A program made the position numbers and the translations under genes. Positions 32,812 through 41,118 of a stretch of 64,000 bases of DNA are shown one piece after another (the stretch's first letter is position 1; the number at the start of each line of letters is the position of its first letter). Origin of the DNA: an uncultured Oscillospiraceae bacterium (GTDB lineage: Bacteria; Bacillota; Clostridia; Oscillospirales; Oscillospiraceae); NCBI GenBank assembly GCA_934622035.1, contig CAKTVG010000014.1, forward strand, positions 1-64,000, in the 5' to 3' direction. The notes beneath the pieces are model-generated. The model was given only the letters and a program-made list of their open reading frames with translations. It searched no databases and had not been told where the DNA came from.

Positions 32812-33723
32812 ATGACGACCTCTCAATTATATTCGCTTTTAACCGCCGATCCGGCATCCGTGCTCGAGCACGACAGAAGAATTTATCAGCAGCAGATCAA
32901 CCGCGCCGTCGAGCTGGCCGCGGCCTGCGCCGCGCAGCGGCCGGTGCTTCTGCTGGCCGGTCCCTCCGGCTCCGGCAAAACCACCACCGCCCTGCTGATC
33001 GAGCGGGAGCTGGACCGCCGCGGCGTGGAGACGCACACGCTCTCCATGGACAACTACTTTTCTCCCCTGAGCGAGCGGGAAAAGGAGCTTTTGCAGCGCA
33101 ACGAGCTGGACCTCGAAAGGCCCACGCGCGTGGACGTTCCCTTTTTCCGGCAGCAGCTCGACGCCATTCTCCGCGGCGAGGAGATCGCCCTGCCGCGCTT
33201 TGATTTCCAGGAGAGCCGCCGTGTCTTCGACGGCAGAACCCTCCGCCGCCGTCCGGGCGAGCTGATCCTCATGGAGGGCATCCACGCCCTGAATCCGGAC
33301 GTCACCGGTCACGACGAGGACACGACGCGCATCTATGTCAGCGTGCGCACGCGCATCACGGCGAAGAGCGGCCTTGTCCTGCACCCCGCCAAAATCCGGC
33401 TTCTGCGCCGGATGCTGCGCGACAAGCTCTGCCGCGGGCGCGCCTTTTCCCAGACCGTGGGCAACTGCGCGCGCGTCGACCACGGGGAACAGAATTACAT
33501 CATGCCCTTCAAGCCGCGGGCGCATTGCAGCATCGACTCGTTCTATTCCGCCGAGCTGAGCGTCTACCGCGCCTGCCTCGCCTCCGCGCCCGAGGCGCTG
33601 GATTTTCCGGAGCTGTGCGACCTTGCCGAGGTGCTGCGCGAGCTGCCGGAGGTTGACCCGGCGCTGGTGCCGCAGGATTCCCTGCTGCGCGAATTCATCG
33701 GCGGCAGCACCTTTGATTATTAG
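32812..33723 (+). CDS. Uridine kinase-like nucleoside kinase
   Basis: This 303-residue P-loop kinase has Walker A AGPSGSGKTT near residues 49-58, the substrate region SMDNYFSP, the lid/base region LPRFDFQESRR and ELILMEGIHALNP (Walker B-like). It resembles the kinase half of the clostridial 'nucleoside kinase' family, whose larger members carry an N-terminal TGS/threonyl-tRNA synthetase-like part; that part is absent here. It probably phosphorylates uridine or a related nucleoside. GAAAGGAG precedes ATG. The folded repeat A begins at its stop codon. Confidence 0.8.
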   Translation: MTTSQLYSLLTADPASVLEHDRRIYQQQINRAVELAAACAAQRPVLLLAGPSGSGKTTTALLIERELDRRGVETHTLSMDNYFSPLSEREKELLQRNELDLERPTRVDVPFFRQQLDAILRGEEIALPRFDFQESRRVFDGRTLRRRPGELILMEGIHALNPDVTGHDEDTTRIYVSVRTRITAKSGLVLHPAKIRLLRRMLRDKLCRGRAFSQTVGNCARVDHGEQNYIMPFKPRAHCSIDSFYSAELSVYRACLASAPEALDFPELCDLAEVLRELPEVDPALVPQDSLLREFIGGSTFDY

Positions 33724-33882
33724 GAAACTCTACTCTTCTCGTCTGCGGCCAGCGGCGGATCTTTTCCGCCAATTCTTCGGTTTGAAAAACTTGAAAGACA
33801 TCCAGTATTCCTGCGTTTTCCAAACCTCGACTTGACAAAAAATCTCTCACCGCAGGCTCTTGCCAATAAGAGCAGAGCTTCC
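33723..33882 (-). repeat. Structured repeat element, copy A
   Basis: The ends GGAAACTCTACTCTT (33723-33737) and AAGAGCAGAGCTTCC (33868-33882) are complementary apart from two A/C positions that become G-U pairs in a minus-strand RNA. Inside are a closing helix CTGCGG/CCGCAG (33743-33748, 33850-33855), a hairpin GGCGGA/TCCGCC (33754-33770) and a longer hairpin GGTTTGAAAAAC/GTTTTCCAAACC (about 33779-33826). Copies B and C at 40588-40902 share the loops but have different arm sequences that still pair. Confidence 0.75.
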
Positions 33883-33944
33883 TGTCGCTATTTTTCAGTC
33901 TGGCTCGTTGTTTTAAGACTGATATTTCTGCAAGGAGAAATGTT

Positions 33945-35453
33945 ATGAAAAAGTACATCGTCGCGCTGGATCAGGGCACGACCAGCAGCCGCGCCATCGT
34001 CTTCGACCGTGCGCAGAACATCGTCGCCCAGGCGCAGAAGGAATTCCCCCAGATTTACCCCCAGGCGGGCTGGGTCGAGCACGACCCCATGGAGCTGTAC
34101 TCCTGTCAGTACGGCGTGATGATGGAGGCCGTCACGCGCAGCGGCATTTCCGTGCAGGAAATCGCCGCCATCGGCATCACGAATCAGCGCGAGACGACCG
34201 TCGTCTGGGAAAAGGACACCGGGCGGCCCATCTACAACGCCATTGTCTGGCAATGCCGCCGCACGGCGGAGCTGTGCGACGGTCTGCGCGCCGCCGGGCT
34301 GGAGCCTTATATCAAGCAGACGACCGGCCTCGTCCTCGACGCCTATTTCTCCGCGACGAAAATCCGCTGGATTCTCGACCATGTCCCCGGCGCGCAGGAA
34401 CGCGCCGAGCGCGGCGAGCTGCTGTTCGGCACGGTGGACAGCTGGCTTCTCTGGAAGCTGACGGGCGTGCATGCCACGGATTACACCAACGCCTCGCGCA
34501 CCATGCTCTTCGACATCCACAGGCTCTGCTGGGACGAGAAGCTCTGCAAGGCGCTGAACATCCCCATGTGCATGCTGCCGCCGGTGCGCGACAGCAGCGG
34601 CATTCTGGGCACCTGCAACGTGCAGGGCTGCCAGATTCCCATTGCAGGCATGGCGGGCGACCAGCAGGCGGCGCTCTTCGGCCAGTGCTGCTTCGAGCGC
34701 GGCGACGCGAAGAATACCTACGGCACGGGCTGCTTCCTTCTGATGAACACCGGCGAGACGCCCTGCGCCAGCCGCCATGGCCTGGTCACGACCATCGCCG
34801 CCGGGCTGAACGGCAGAATCACCTACGCCCTGGAGGGCAGTGTTTTCGTCGGTGGGGCAGTCATCCAGTGGCTGCGCGACGAGATGCGCTTTTTGAACGA
34901 ATCCCGCGACGCGGAATACTATGCGAGCAAGGTCGATTCCACCGGCGGCGTCTACTTCGTCCCGGCCTTCACCGGCCTCGGCGCGCCCTATTGGGATATG
35001 TACGCACGCGGCGCGATCGTCGGCATCACGCGCGGCACGCGTCCGGAGCACATCATTCGCGCGGCGCAGGAATCCATCGCCTACCAGAGCACGGACCTCG
35101 TCGCCGCCATGCAGAAGGACACCGGCGCAAGGCTGCACGAGCTGCGCGTGGACGGCGGCGCGAGCCGCGATGCCTTTTTGATGCAGTTCCAGGCGGACAT
35201 GCTGGGCTGCCCCGTCCGGCGGCCCGTCGTACGCGAGACGACCGCGCTGGGCGCGGCGTATCTGGCGGGGCTTGCCGTCGGCTTCTGGAAGGATCAGGAC
35301 GAGCTGAAGCAGCTCTGGCGCTGCGACGTCGCCTTCGAGCCGAAGATGGAGGCCGCGCGGCGCGAGAACTGCCGCCGCGGGTGGGCGAAAGCCGTGGGCC
35401 GCAGTCTGGACTGGGCCGAGCATGAGCCGCAGGGCAAAAAGCAGACGCTGTAA
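33945..35453 (+). CDS. glpK: Glycerol kinase
   Basis: This 502-residue FGGY kinase phosphorylates glycerol for entry into glycolysis or lipid synthesis. The N-terminal ALDQGTTSSRAIVF phosphate loop, GITNQRETTVVWE with the substrate Arg-Glu, AGDQQAALFGQ, and the C-terminal DGGASRDAFLMQFQADML are hallmarks. The His phosphorylated by the PTS in other Bacillota lies in a region that reads YYASKVDSTGG here, so PTS control is doubtful. No glpF is adjacent. The site AAGGAGAAATGTT lies before ATG. Confidence 0.96.
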   Translation: MKKYIVALDQGTTSSRAIVFDRAQNIVAQAQKEFPQIYPQAGWVEHDPMELYSCQYGVMMEAVTRSGISVQEIAAIGITNQRETTVVWEKDTGRPIYNAIVWQCRRTAELCDGLRAAGLEPYIKQTTGLVLDAYFSATKIRWILDHVPGAQERAERGELLFGTVDSWLLWKLTGVHATDYTNASRTMLFDIHRLCWDEKLCKALNIPMCMLPPVRDSSGILGTCNVQGCQIPIAGMAGDQQAALFGQCCFERGDAKNTYGTGCFLLMNTGETPCASRHGLVTTIAAGLNGRITYALEGSVFVGGAVIQWLRDEMRFLNESRDAEYYASKVDSTGGVYFVPAFTGLGAPYWDMYARGAIVGITRGTRPEHIIRAAQESIAYQSTDLVAAMQKDTGARLHELRVDGGASRDAFLMQFQADMLGCPVRRPVVRETTALGAAYLAGLAVGFWKDQDELKQLWRCDVAFEPKMEAARRENCRRGWAKAVGRSLDWAEHEPQGKKQTL

Positions 35454-35466
35454 AATATAATTTCAT

Positions 35467-35506
35467 CCCCGGCGGAAGGAAAATTGCCTTCCGCCGGGGC
35501 TGTTTT
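35467..35506 (+). terminator. Terminator of glpK
   Basis: CCCCGGCGGAAGG (35467-35479) and CCTTCCGCCGGGG (35487-35499) form a perfect 13 bp stem followed by CTGTTTTT. Confidence 0.9.
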
Positions 35507-35558
35507 TCAATTTGCCGCGTCCCCCTACGCAGTGAAAACGTTATTTCATGATGTGCAC

Positions 35559-36545
35559 TCAAACGGTACTCTTATAAAACTTCATGGTAAATTCCGCACC
35601 GCCGGAGCGGTTGGCCGCGCTGAGCGTGCCGTTCTGCGCCGCCGTGATCGACCGCGAGAGCGCCAGCCCGATGCCGACACTCTGCGCCGAGGCGTTCTTC
35701 CCCTTATAATACCGCTCGAACAGGTGCGGCAGATCCTCGGGGTCGATGCCGCCGCCCTCGTCGCGGATGCGGATGACGGAGCAGACGGCGTTTTCCTCGG
35801 CGAAAATGTGGATGCAGCCGGTCTGCATATGCTCCGTGCAGTTTTTGAGGATGTTGCCCAGCGCCTCCGCCGTCCACTGCGGGTCGCAGCGGACGTTTCC
35901 CGCCGCCTGTACCTCCAGCGTCTGACCTTTGACCTCCATCAGGATGGACAGCGGCTCTGCCGCGCGGCGGATGAGCGTCTCCAGCGGCAGCGTCTCCGGC
36001 GTCAGGCGGACGGTGCCCGCATCCAGCTTGGCCAGCTTCAGAAGCGAATTGACCAGCCAGTCGATGCGGTCCATCTGCCGCCGCAGGGCGAAGACCGCCG
36101 CCTTGCGGGCGGCCTCCCCGGCGTCCGGGTCGGAAAGCTCGGCGAGAAGCAGATTCACCGCCGTCAGGGGCGTGCGAATCTGGTGGGAAATGTCGGCCAT
36201 CGCCTCGGCAAGCTCGGCCTTTTCGGCGTTCAGAAGCTGCGCCTGCTCGCTCAGGCGGACGACAAGCTTTTGCAGCTGCGTGCGCAGCAGGCTGATCTCT
36301 CCCTCGGTGTACTGCGAAAAGCTGACGCCCTGCCGTCCAAAGAGGACGGCGTCCAGGTCGTCCGCCAGACGCGCCATGGCGCGGTAGCGCCGGTGGACGG
36401 AAATCAGGTAGACCGCGAGGTACAAAAGGCACAGCAGTCCCACGAGAATCCCCGCCGGGCGGCTGATATACAGCACCACCGCCGTCACGACCGCGCCCGG
36501 CGGGCCGCACAGCAGTAGCGTGCAGCGCACCTCCGGCCGCCTCAC
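35559..36545 (-). CDS. Two-component sensor histidine kinase
   Basis: This 328-residue kinase has two N-terminal transmembrane helices with almost no external loop (residues 9-50), like intramembrane-sensing envelope-stress kinases of Bacillota. The HisKA box is ADISHQIRTPL with His121. The ATPase domain has N-box NILKNCTEH, the G1 box DEGGGI and G2 VGIGLALS. It starts with GTG at 36545, overlapping the regulator stop (GTGA), with GGAGG upstream. Its gene neighbours suggest a role in envelope response. Confidence 0.9.
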   Translation of the reverse strand: MRRPEVRCTLLLCGPPGAVVTAVVLYISRPAGILVGLLCLLYLAVYLISVHRRYRAMARLADDLDAVLFGRQGVSFSQYTEGEISLLRTQLQKLVVRLSEQAQLLNAEKAELAEAMADISHQIRTPLTAVNLLLAELSDPDAGEAARKAAVFALRRQMDRIDWLVNSLLKLAKLDAGTVRLTPETLPLETLIRRAAEPLSILMEVKGQTLEVQAAGNVRCDPQWTAEALGNILKNCTEHMQTGCIHIFAEENAVCSVIRIRDEGGGIDPEDLPHLFERYYKGKNASAQSVGIGLALSRSITAAQNGTLSAANRSGGAEFTMKFYKSTV

Positions 36546-37219
36546 GGCGTATCCTCCAGCCGGTAGCCCACGCCGCGCACCGTGCGGATGAGCGCCGGCT
36601 CCTGCGGGTCGTCCTCAAGCTTGTCGCGCAGGCGCTTGATATAGACCGTGAGCGTATTGTCGTTGACAAAATCGCCTGCGACGTCCCAGATCTCCTCGAG
36701 CAGCTTCGCACGGGTGAGCGTCTGGCCGCGGTGCGTCAGAAACACCAGCAGCAGGCGGTATTCCAGGGCCGAGAGCGGCAGCTCCTGCCCGTTTTTCGTC
36801 ACGCAGGCGCGGTCGGTGTCCACGCGCACCGCACCGGCGGTCAGGACGGACTGCGTCTTTCCCGTGCGGCGCAGGACGCTGCGGATGCGCGAGACCAGCT
36901 CACGCGGGCGGAAGGGCTTGGCGATATAGTCGTCCGCGCCGAGATCCAGACCGGTGACGACGCTGAACTCGTCGCCTGAGGCGCTCAGGAAGATCACGGC
37001 GCTTTGCGTGCGCTGCTTCACCGCCGAGCAGACGGCAAAGCCGTTGCCGTCCTTCAGGCCGACGTCCAGCAGCACCAGGTCAAACTCCGCCGCGCCTATG
37101 GCCTCCAGCGCCTCGGTCTGGCCGGAGGCCGTCTGCACGCGGAAGCCCTCCGCGCTCAGAAACCGCGCCAGCGGCGTTGCAATGGCGGCGTCGTCCTCGA
37201 CAATCAGAATTCGTTCCAT
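36542..37219 (-). CDS. OmpR/PhoB-type response regulator
   Basis: This regulator of 225 residues has an N-terminal receiver (MERILIVEDD, phospho-acceptor Asp52 in DLVLLDVGL, Lys in YIAKPF) and a winged-helix DNA-binding domain (LSALEYRLLLVFLTHRGQTLTRAKLLEEIWD). The start at 37219 follows AAGGAGG; a longer frame to 37273 is unsupported. It is transcribed with the kinase from a promoter back to back with that of the SPFH operon, so that operon is a plausible target. Confidence 0.93.
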   Translation of the reverse strand: MERILIVEDDAAIATPLARFLSAEGFRVQTASGQTEALEAIGAAEFDLVLLDVGLKDGNGFAVCSAVKQRTQSAVIFLSASGDEFSVVTGLDLGADDYIAKPFRPRELVSRIRSVLRRTGKTQSVLTAGAVRVDTDRACVTKNGQELPLSALEYRLLLVFLTHRGQTLTRAKLLEEIWDVAGDFVNDNTLTVYIKRLRDKLEDDPQEPALIRTVRGVGYRLEDTP

Positions 37220-37240
37220 ATTTCCGCCTCCTTTTCCTCT

Positions 37241-37269
37241 ATCATATCGCATAAAAGACCGTTTGGCAA
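37241..37269 (-). promoter_or_regulatory. Promoter of the two-component operon
   Basis: On the minus strand TTGCCA (37264-37269), a 17-base spacer and TATGAT (37241-37246). Confidence 0.65.
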
Positions 37270-37282
37270 GCAAATTCGCAGG

Positions 37283-37311
37283 TTGTAAACCGCGCCGCTA
37301 TCTGATATAAT
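37283..37311 (+). promoter_or_regulatory. Promoter of the SPFH operon
   Basis: TTGTAA (37283-37288), a 17-base spacer and TATAAT (37306-37311) preceded by TGA (extended -10). Its -35 is only 13 bases from the divergent -35, so one bound regulator could affect both. Confidence 0.7.
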
Positions 37312-37350
37312 GAGAATACGGCACACGATGCCGCGAAAGGAGAAAGAATT

Positions 37351-38625
37351 ATGGGTTTGATTCGCGTTGCGCTCGGCGCCGCCGGGCAGGTCATCCGGGA
37401 TCAATATAAGGAATTTTTTGAGTGCCCCGCCATTGCGGACGACGTTCTGATCGTCAAGGGGCACAAGGACGCCAGCGGCCGCACCAGAAACCACGGCGCG
37501 GACGACATCATTTCCAACGGCTCGCTCATCGTTGTCAACAAGGGTCAGGCCATGGCCATCGTGGACAACGGCGCGGTCGTGGAATTCACCGCGGAGGCTG
37601 GGCCTTTCGTCTATGACACCTCCGCCGAGCCGAGCATCTTCGAGGGCAGTCTCGGCAAAAACGTCGTCAACAGCTTCAAGACCATCGGACGGCGCATCTC
37701 CTTCGGCGGCAACACCGCCAGAAAGCAGTATGTCTATTTCTTCAATACCAAGCTGATCAAGGACAACCTCTTCGGCACGAGCACGCCCATCACCTTCCGC
37801 GCGGTCGACCGCAACATCGGGCTGGACATGGACGTACATCTCTCCTGCCACGGCTCTTATAACTATCAGGTCGTCGATCCCATCGTGCTCTACACGAACA
37901 TCGCGGGCAACGTCGAGGAGGAATTCCGCCGCAGCGAGCTGGACGGCACGATGAAAAAGGAATTCATCGCCGCGATGCGCCCCTCGCTTTCCGCCCTGTC
38001 CCGGCTGGAGCTGCGTCCCTCTCAGGTTGCCGAGCACGAACCGGAGCTAGCCGAGGAGCTGCGCAAGAACCTCAGCCAGAAGTGGCTGGAGGACCGCGGC
38101 ATTGAGGTGCGCGAGGTCAATATTCTCAGCACCGAGGTGCTGCCCGAGGAGCTGACGCAGATCTCCGAGCTGCAAAAGACCGCCGCGCTGCGCAATCCCG
38201 GCATGGCAGCCGCCCGCCTGACCGAGGCGCAGGCCGCCGCAATGCAAACCGCCGCCGGGAACCAGAATGGCGCGATGATGGGCTTTATGGGCATGAACAT
38301 GGCGCAGATGGCCGGTGGCATCAACGGCCAGGCGCTGTATCAGATGGCCGGGCAGCAGCCCGCGGCCCAGCCTGCGCAGGGCGGCTGGACCTGCTCCTGC
38401 GGCGCAGTGAGCACCGGCAACTTCTGCGCGGCCTGCGGTAAGCCGAAGCCCGCGCCGGACGGCTGGACCTGCTCCTGCGGTGCGGTCAGCACAGGCAATT
38501 TCTGCATGCAGTGCGGCAAGCCGAAGCCCGCCGCGCGTCCCCGCTGCGCAAAGTGCGGCTGGGAGGCGGCCGAGGGCCAGAGCCCGCGCTTCTGCCCACA
38601 GTGCGGCGAGCCCTTCGACCGCTGA
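37351..38625 (+). CDS. SPFH-domain protein with zinc-ribbon tail (YdjI-like)
   Basis: This 424-residue protein has an SPFH/band 7 domain over about residues 50-290 ('virion core protein'-type family, as in B. subtilis YdjI), a Met/Gln/Ala-rich linker (290-340) and a C-terminal Cys-rich part with two nearly identical units GGWTCSCGAVSTGNFC/DGWTCSCGAVSTGNFC plus a final CxxC..CPQCGE ribbon. In B. subtilis YdjG, YdjH and YdjI recruit PspA to the membrane. Here the order is YdjI-, YdjG-, YdjH-like without PspA. It starts with an AAAGGAG site. Confidence 0.85.
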   Translation: MGLIRVALGAAGQVIRDQYKEFFECPAIADDVLIVKGHKDASGRTRNHGADDIISNGSLIVVNKGQAMAIVDNGAVVEFTAEAGPFVYDTSAEPSIFEGSLGKNVVNSFKTIGRRISFGGNTARKQYVYFFNTKLIKDNLFGTSTPITFRAVDRNIGLDMDVHLSCHGSYNYQVVDPIVLYTNIAGNVEEEFRRSELDGTMKKEFIAAMRPSLSALSRLELRPSQVAEHEPELAEELRKNLSQKWLEDRGIEVREVNILSTEVLPEELTQISELQKTAALRNPGMAAARLTEAQAAAMQTAAGNQNGAMMGFMGMNMAQMAGGINGQALYQMAGQQPAAQPAQGGWTCSCGAVSTGNFCAACGKPKPAPDGWTCSCGAVSTGNFCMQCGKPKPAARPRCAKCGWEAAEGQSPRFCPQCGEPFDR

Positions 38626-38644
38626 GCCTTTGTGAGGTAATAAC

Positions 38645-39733
38645 ATGGCAGAGCTTCTGCAATACAAATGTCCCTGCTGCGGCGGCAAGATCGAGTTCGA
38701 CAGCAGCATACAGAAAATGAAATGCCCCTACTGCGACACGGAATTCGAAATGGAGACCCTGCGGCAGTATGACGAGGTGCTCAACGAGGAAAAGCAGCCC
38801 GACGACATGCGCTGGGACACCCGCCCCGGCAGCCGGTGGCAGGAGGGCGAGGAAGCGGATATGCGCATCTACGCCTGCCGCTCCTGCGGCGGCCAGATCG
38901 TCACCGAGGCAACGACCGCCGCAACGCACTGCCCCTTCTGCGGCAACCCGGTCGTGATGATCAACCAGCTCTCCGGCGACCTGCGCCCGGACTATGTCAT
39001 TCCCTTCCGGCTCGACCGCGAGGCGGCCAAGGCCGCAATGACAAAGCATCTTTCCGGCAAGCGGCTGCTGCCCAAGCTCTTCAAATCGCAGAACCACATC
39101 GACGAGATCAAGGGCATTTACGTCCCCTTCTGGCTCTTCGATGCCGAGGCCGACGCGGACATCGACTACCGCGCCACGCGCGTGCGCACCTGGAGCGACC
39201 GGGACTACGACTACACGGAAACGAGTCACTACGCCCTCTCGCGCGCAGGCTCGCTGGGCTTTGAGCGCGTGCCGGTGGACGGCTCGAGCAAAATGCCGAA
39301 CGACCTGATGGAATCCATCGAGCCGTTTGACTTCTCCGGCGCGGTGGACTTCCAGACGGCCTATCTCTCCGGCTATCTCGCCGATCGCTATGACGAGGAC
39401 GCCGCGCAGAGCATCGACCGCGCCAACGCGCGCATCAAGCAAAGCACCGAGCAGGCCTTCCGCAGCACGGTGCGCGGCTACAACACCGTCACCGTGACCA
39501 ACAGCAGCGTCCGCCTGACGAACGGCGAGGCAAAATACGCCCTGTATCCCGTCTGGCTGCTGAACACCACCTGGCGCGGAGAAAAATACATCTTCGCCAT
39601 GAACGGCCAGACCGGAAAATTCGTCGGCAATCTGCCGGTGGACCGCGGCGCGTGGTGGCGCTGGTTCGGCCTGTTCACGGCGCTGTTCGGCGCGGCGATC
39701 TACCTCGTGTGGACGCTCGTGCAGGGACTGTAA
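38645..39733 (+). CDS. Zinc-ribbon membrane protein (YdjG-like)
   Basis: This 362-residue protein begins with a TFIIB-type zinc ribbon (YKCPCCGGKIEF...KCPYCDTEF) and has a second Cys pair set (YACRSCGGQ...CPFCG) near residues 76-105. A large soluble domain follows, and a C-terminal transmembrane helix lies near residues 335-360. It matches the layout of B. subtilis YdjG. It is 19 bases after the SPFH gene and 13 before the TPM gene, so the three form one operon. Confidence 0.82.
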   Translation: MAELLQYKCPCCGGKIEFDSSIQKMKCPYCDTEFEMETLRQYDEVLNEEKQPDDMRWDTRPGSRWQEGEEADMRIYACRSCGGQIVTEATTAATHCPFCGNPVVMINQLSGDLRPDYVIPFRLDREAAKAAMTKHLSGKRLLPKLFKSQNHIDEIKGIYVPFWLFDAEADADIDYRATRVRTWSDRDYDYTETSHYALSRAGSLGFERVPVDGSSKMPNDLMESIEPFDFSGAVDFQTAYLSGYLADRYDEDAAQSIDRANARIKQSTEQAFRSTVRGYNTVTVTNSSVRLTNGEAKYALYPVWLLNTTWRGEKYIFAMNGQTGKFVGNLPVDRGAWWRWFGLFTALFGAAIYLVWTLVQGL

Positions 39734-39746
39734 GGAGGAACGCGGC

Positions 39747-40580
39747 ATGAAACAACGTATTTTTGCAATTGCCCTCCTTCTGGTGTTGGCCCTGGCGCTG
39801 ACGCTTCCGGCCTTCGCGCGCTCCGGCGTGAGCGGGCAGCCTCTGCTCTGCGACGAGGCGCAGCTTCTGACGGCAGACGAGGCCGCCGCCCTAAACGAGC
39901 GGCTGGAGCTACTCTCCAATCGATATGAAATGGACATCGTCCTGCTCACGACCCTCAGTCTCGACGGCAAAAACGAAATGGACTACGCCGACGATTTCTA
40001 TGACGAAAACGGCTACGCCGCGGACGGCGTGCTGCTGCTCTTCTTCACGGGCGAGGAACGGGGCCTCTGGATGTCCACAAGCGGCGAATGCATGGACATT
40101 TTCTCCGTGGACGGCATGCACGACATCTTTGAGGAGATCATCCCTACGCTTTCTGCGGGGAACTACGCTGCCGCCTTTGACCTCTACCTCAACCAGGTGG
40201 AGAACTACATCCTCGGCTTTGACACCGATCCGGACTACGACCCCGACCACCCGGACGACTCCTTCGATCCGGACGATTCCGACGCTCCTGCGGGGACGAA
40301 CTATTTTTCCCTTTTCCGTCTCATCGTCTCCATCGCGGGCGGGGCGCTGCTGGCGCTGATCCCGCTGGGCGTCATGCGCTCGAAGCTACGCTCCGTGCGG
40401 CCGAAGTACTCCGCGGAAAACTACGTCCGCGAGGGCAGCTTCCGCCTGACGCGCGACCGCGACCTCTTCCTCTACCACACCGTCACGCGCACCGCGCGGC
40501 CCAAGGACAATGACAGCGGCAGCGGCGCGCACACCAGCTCCTCTGGCGCGTCGCACGGCGGCGCGGGCACCCGCTTTTGA
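39747..40580 (+). CDS. TPM-domain membrane protein (YdjH/YgcG-like)
   Basis: This 277-residue protein has a signal peptide (residues 1-24, ending FARS), an extracytoplasmic TPM domain (about 28-150, with NERLELLSNRYEMDIVLLT), an Asp/Pro-rich stretch (FDTDPDYDPDHPDDSFDPDD) and a transmembrane helix near residues 188-208. The tail is Ser/Gly-rich (SSSGASHGGAGTRF). It is the third member of the YdjGHI-like set, expected to face outward and signal envelope state. Folded repeat B starts 8 bases after its stop codon. Confidence 0.82.
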   Translation: MKQRIFAIALLLVLALALTLPAFARSGVSGQPLLCDEAQLLTADEAAALNERLELLSNRYEMDIVLLTTLSLDGKNEMDYADDFYDENGYAADGVLLLFFTGEERGLWMSTSGECMDIFSVDGMHDIFEEIIPTLSAGNYAAAFDLYLNQVENYILGFDTDPDYDPDHPDDSFDPDDSDAPAGTNYFSLFRLIVSIAGGALLALIPLGVMRSKLRSVRPKYSAENYVREGSFRLTRDRDLFLYHTVTRTARPKDNDSGSGAHTSSSGASHGGAGTRF

Positions 40581-40587
40581 TGGTTTT

Positions 40588-40749
40588 GGGAAACTCCAAT
40601 GAAATCCTCTTCGGTGGACAGCGGCTCTTTCCCGCCAATCCTGCGGTTTGAAAAACTTGAAGTACACAAAGTACTCCTGCGTTTTCCAAGCCTTGTCTTG
40701 ACGAAAAATCCCTCACTGTCCATCCTTGCCGATTTCATCGGAGCTTCCC
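40588..40749 (-). repeat. Structured repeat element, copy B
   Basis: Ends GGGAAACTCCAATGAAATC (40588-40606) and GATTTCATCGGAGCTTCCC (40731-40749) pair over 19 positions; the two exceptions are A/C on the plus strand and thus G-U on a minus-strand RNA. The closing helix is GGACAG/CTGTCC (40616-40621, 40716-40721). The internal hairpin GGTTTGAAAAACTTGAAGTAC/GTACTCCTGCGTTTTCCAAG spans about 40645-40692. Loop sequences match copies A and C, while the arms differ but remain complementary. Confidence 0.78.
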
Positions 40750-40762
40750 TTTAACCCCGGCG

Positions 40763-40902
40763 CAAGTCCCGGTGGCGGACGGCGGCTCTTTCCCGCCGAT
40801 TCTCCGGCGTGGAAAACCGGAAGGACGCAAAGTACTCCTGCGTTTTCCAAACCTTGTCCTGACGGAAAATCCCGCGCCGTCCATCCACAAAATTTTGACT
40901 GC
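40763..40902 (-). repeat. Structured repeat element, copy C
   Basis: This third copy directly follows copy B. Its closing helix is GGACGGCG/CGCCGTCC (40777-40784, 40875-40882), again a new sequence that still pairs. The central hairpin is GTGGAAAAC...GTTTTCCAA with the shared CGCAAAGTACTCCTGCGTTTTCC. The outermost arms are short or decayed (GCAAGTC/GACTGC). Confidence 0.65.
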
Positions 40903-40981
40903 ACGTGCCGGTTCGACGGTCTTCGCCGCGGCGGCGTGCTAGGATAGGGCTACAGCTTATCCAATGCGGGCGCGTGCCTGC

Positions 40982-41046
40982 TCCGGCGCAGTGCGCCGGA
41001 CCCACAACCGAACTTGCCCTCCGGGAAACCGGAGGGCGTTTTTTTC
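40982..41046 (+). terminator. Hairpin plus terminator before the MFS gene
   Basis: A palindrome TCCGGCGC/GCGCCGGA (40982-41000) is followed by a classic terminator: GCCCTCCGG (41016-41024), loop GAAA, CCGGAGGGC (41029-41037) and a run of eight T. It ends transcription arriving from the TPM operon. Confidence 0.8.
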
Positions 41047-41054
41047 GATTTTCT

Positions 41055-41083
41055 TTGCATTTCCGGAAAACCTGTGCTACAAT
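41055..41083 (+). promoter_or_regulatory. Promoter of the MFS gene
   Basis: TTGCAT (41055-41060), a 17-base spacer and TACAAT (41078-41083) with TGC before the -10. Confidence 0.7.
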
Positions 41084-41118
41084 GCGTCCGTATTCTCCGT
41101 GTGAAAGGAACACGCGTT

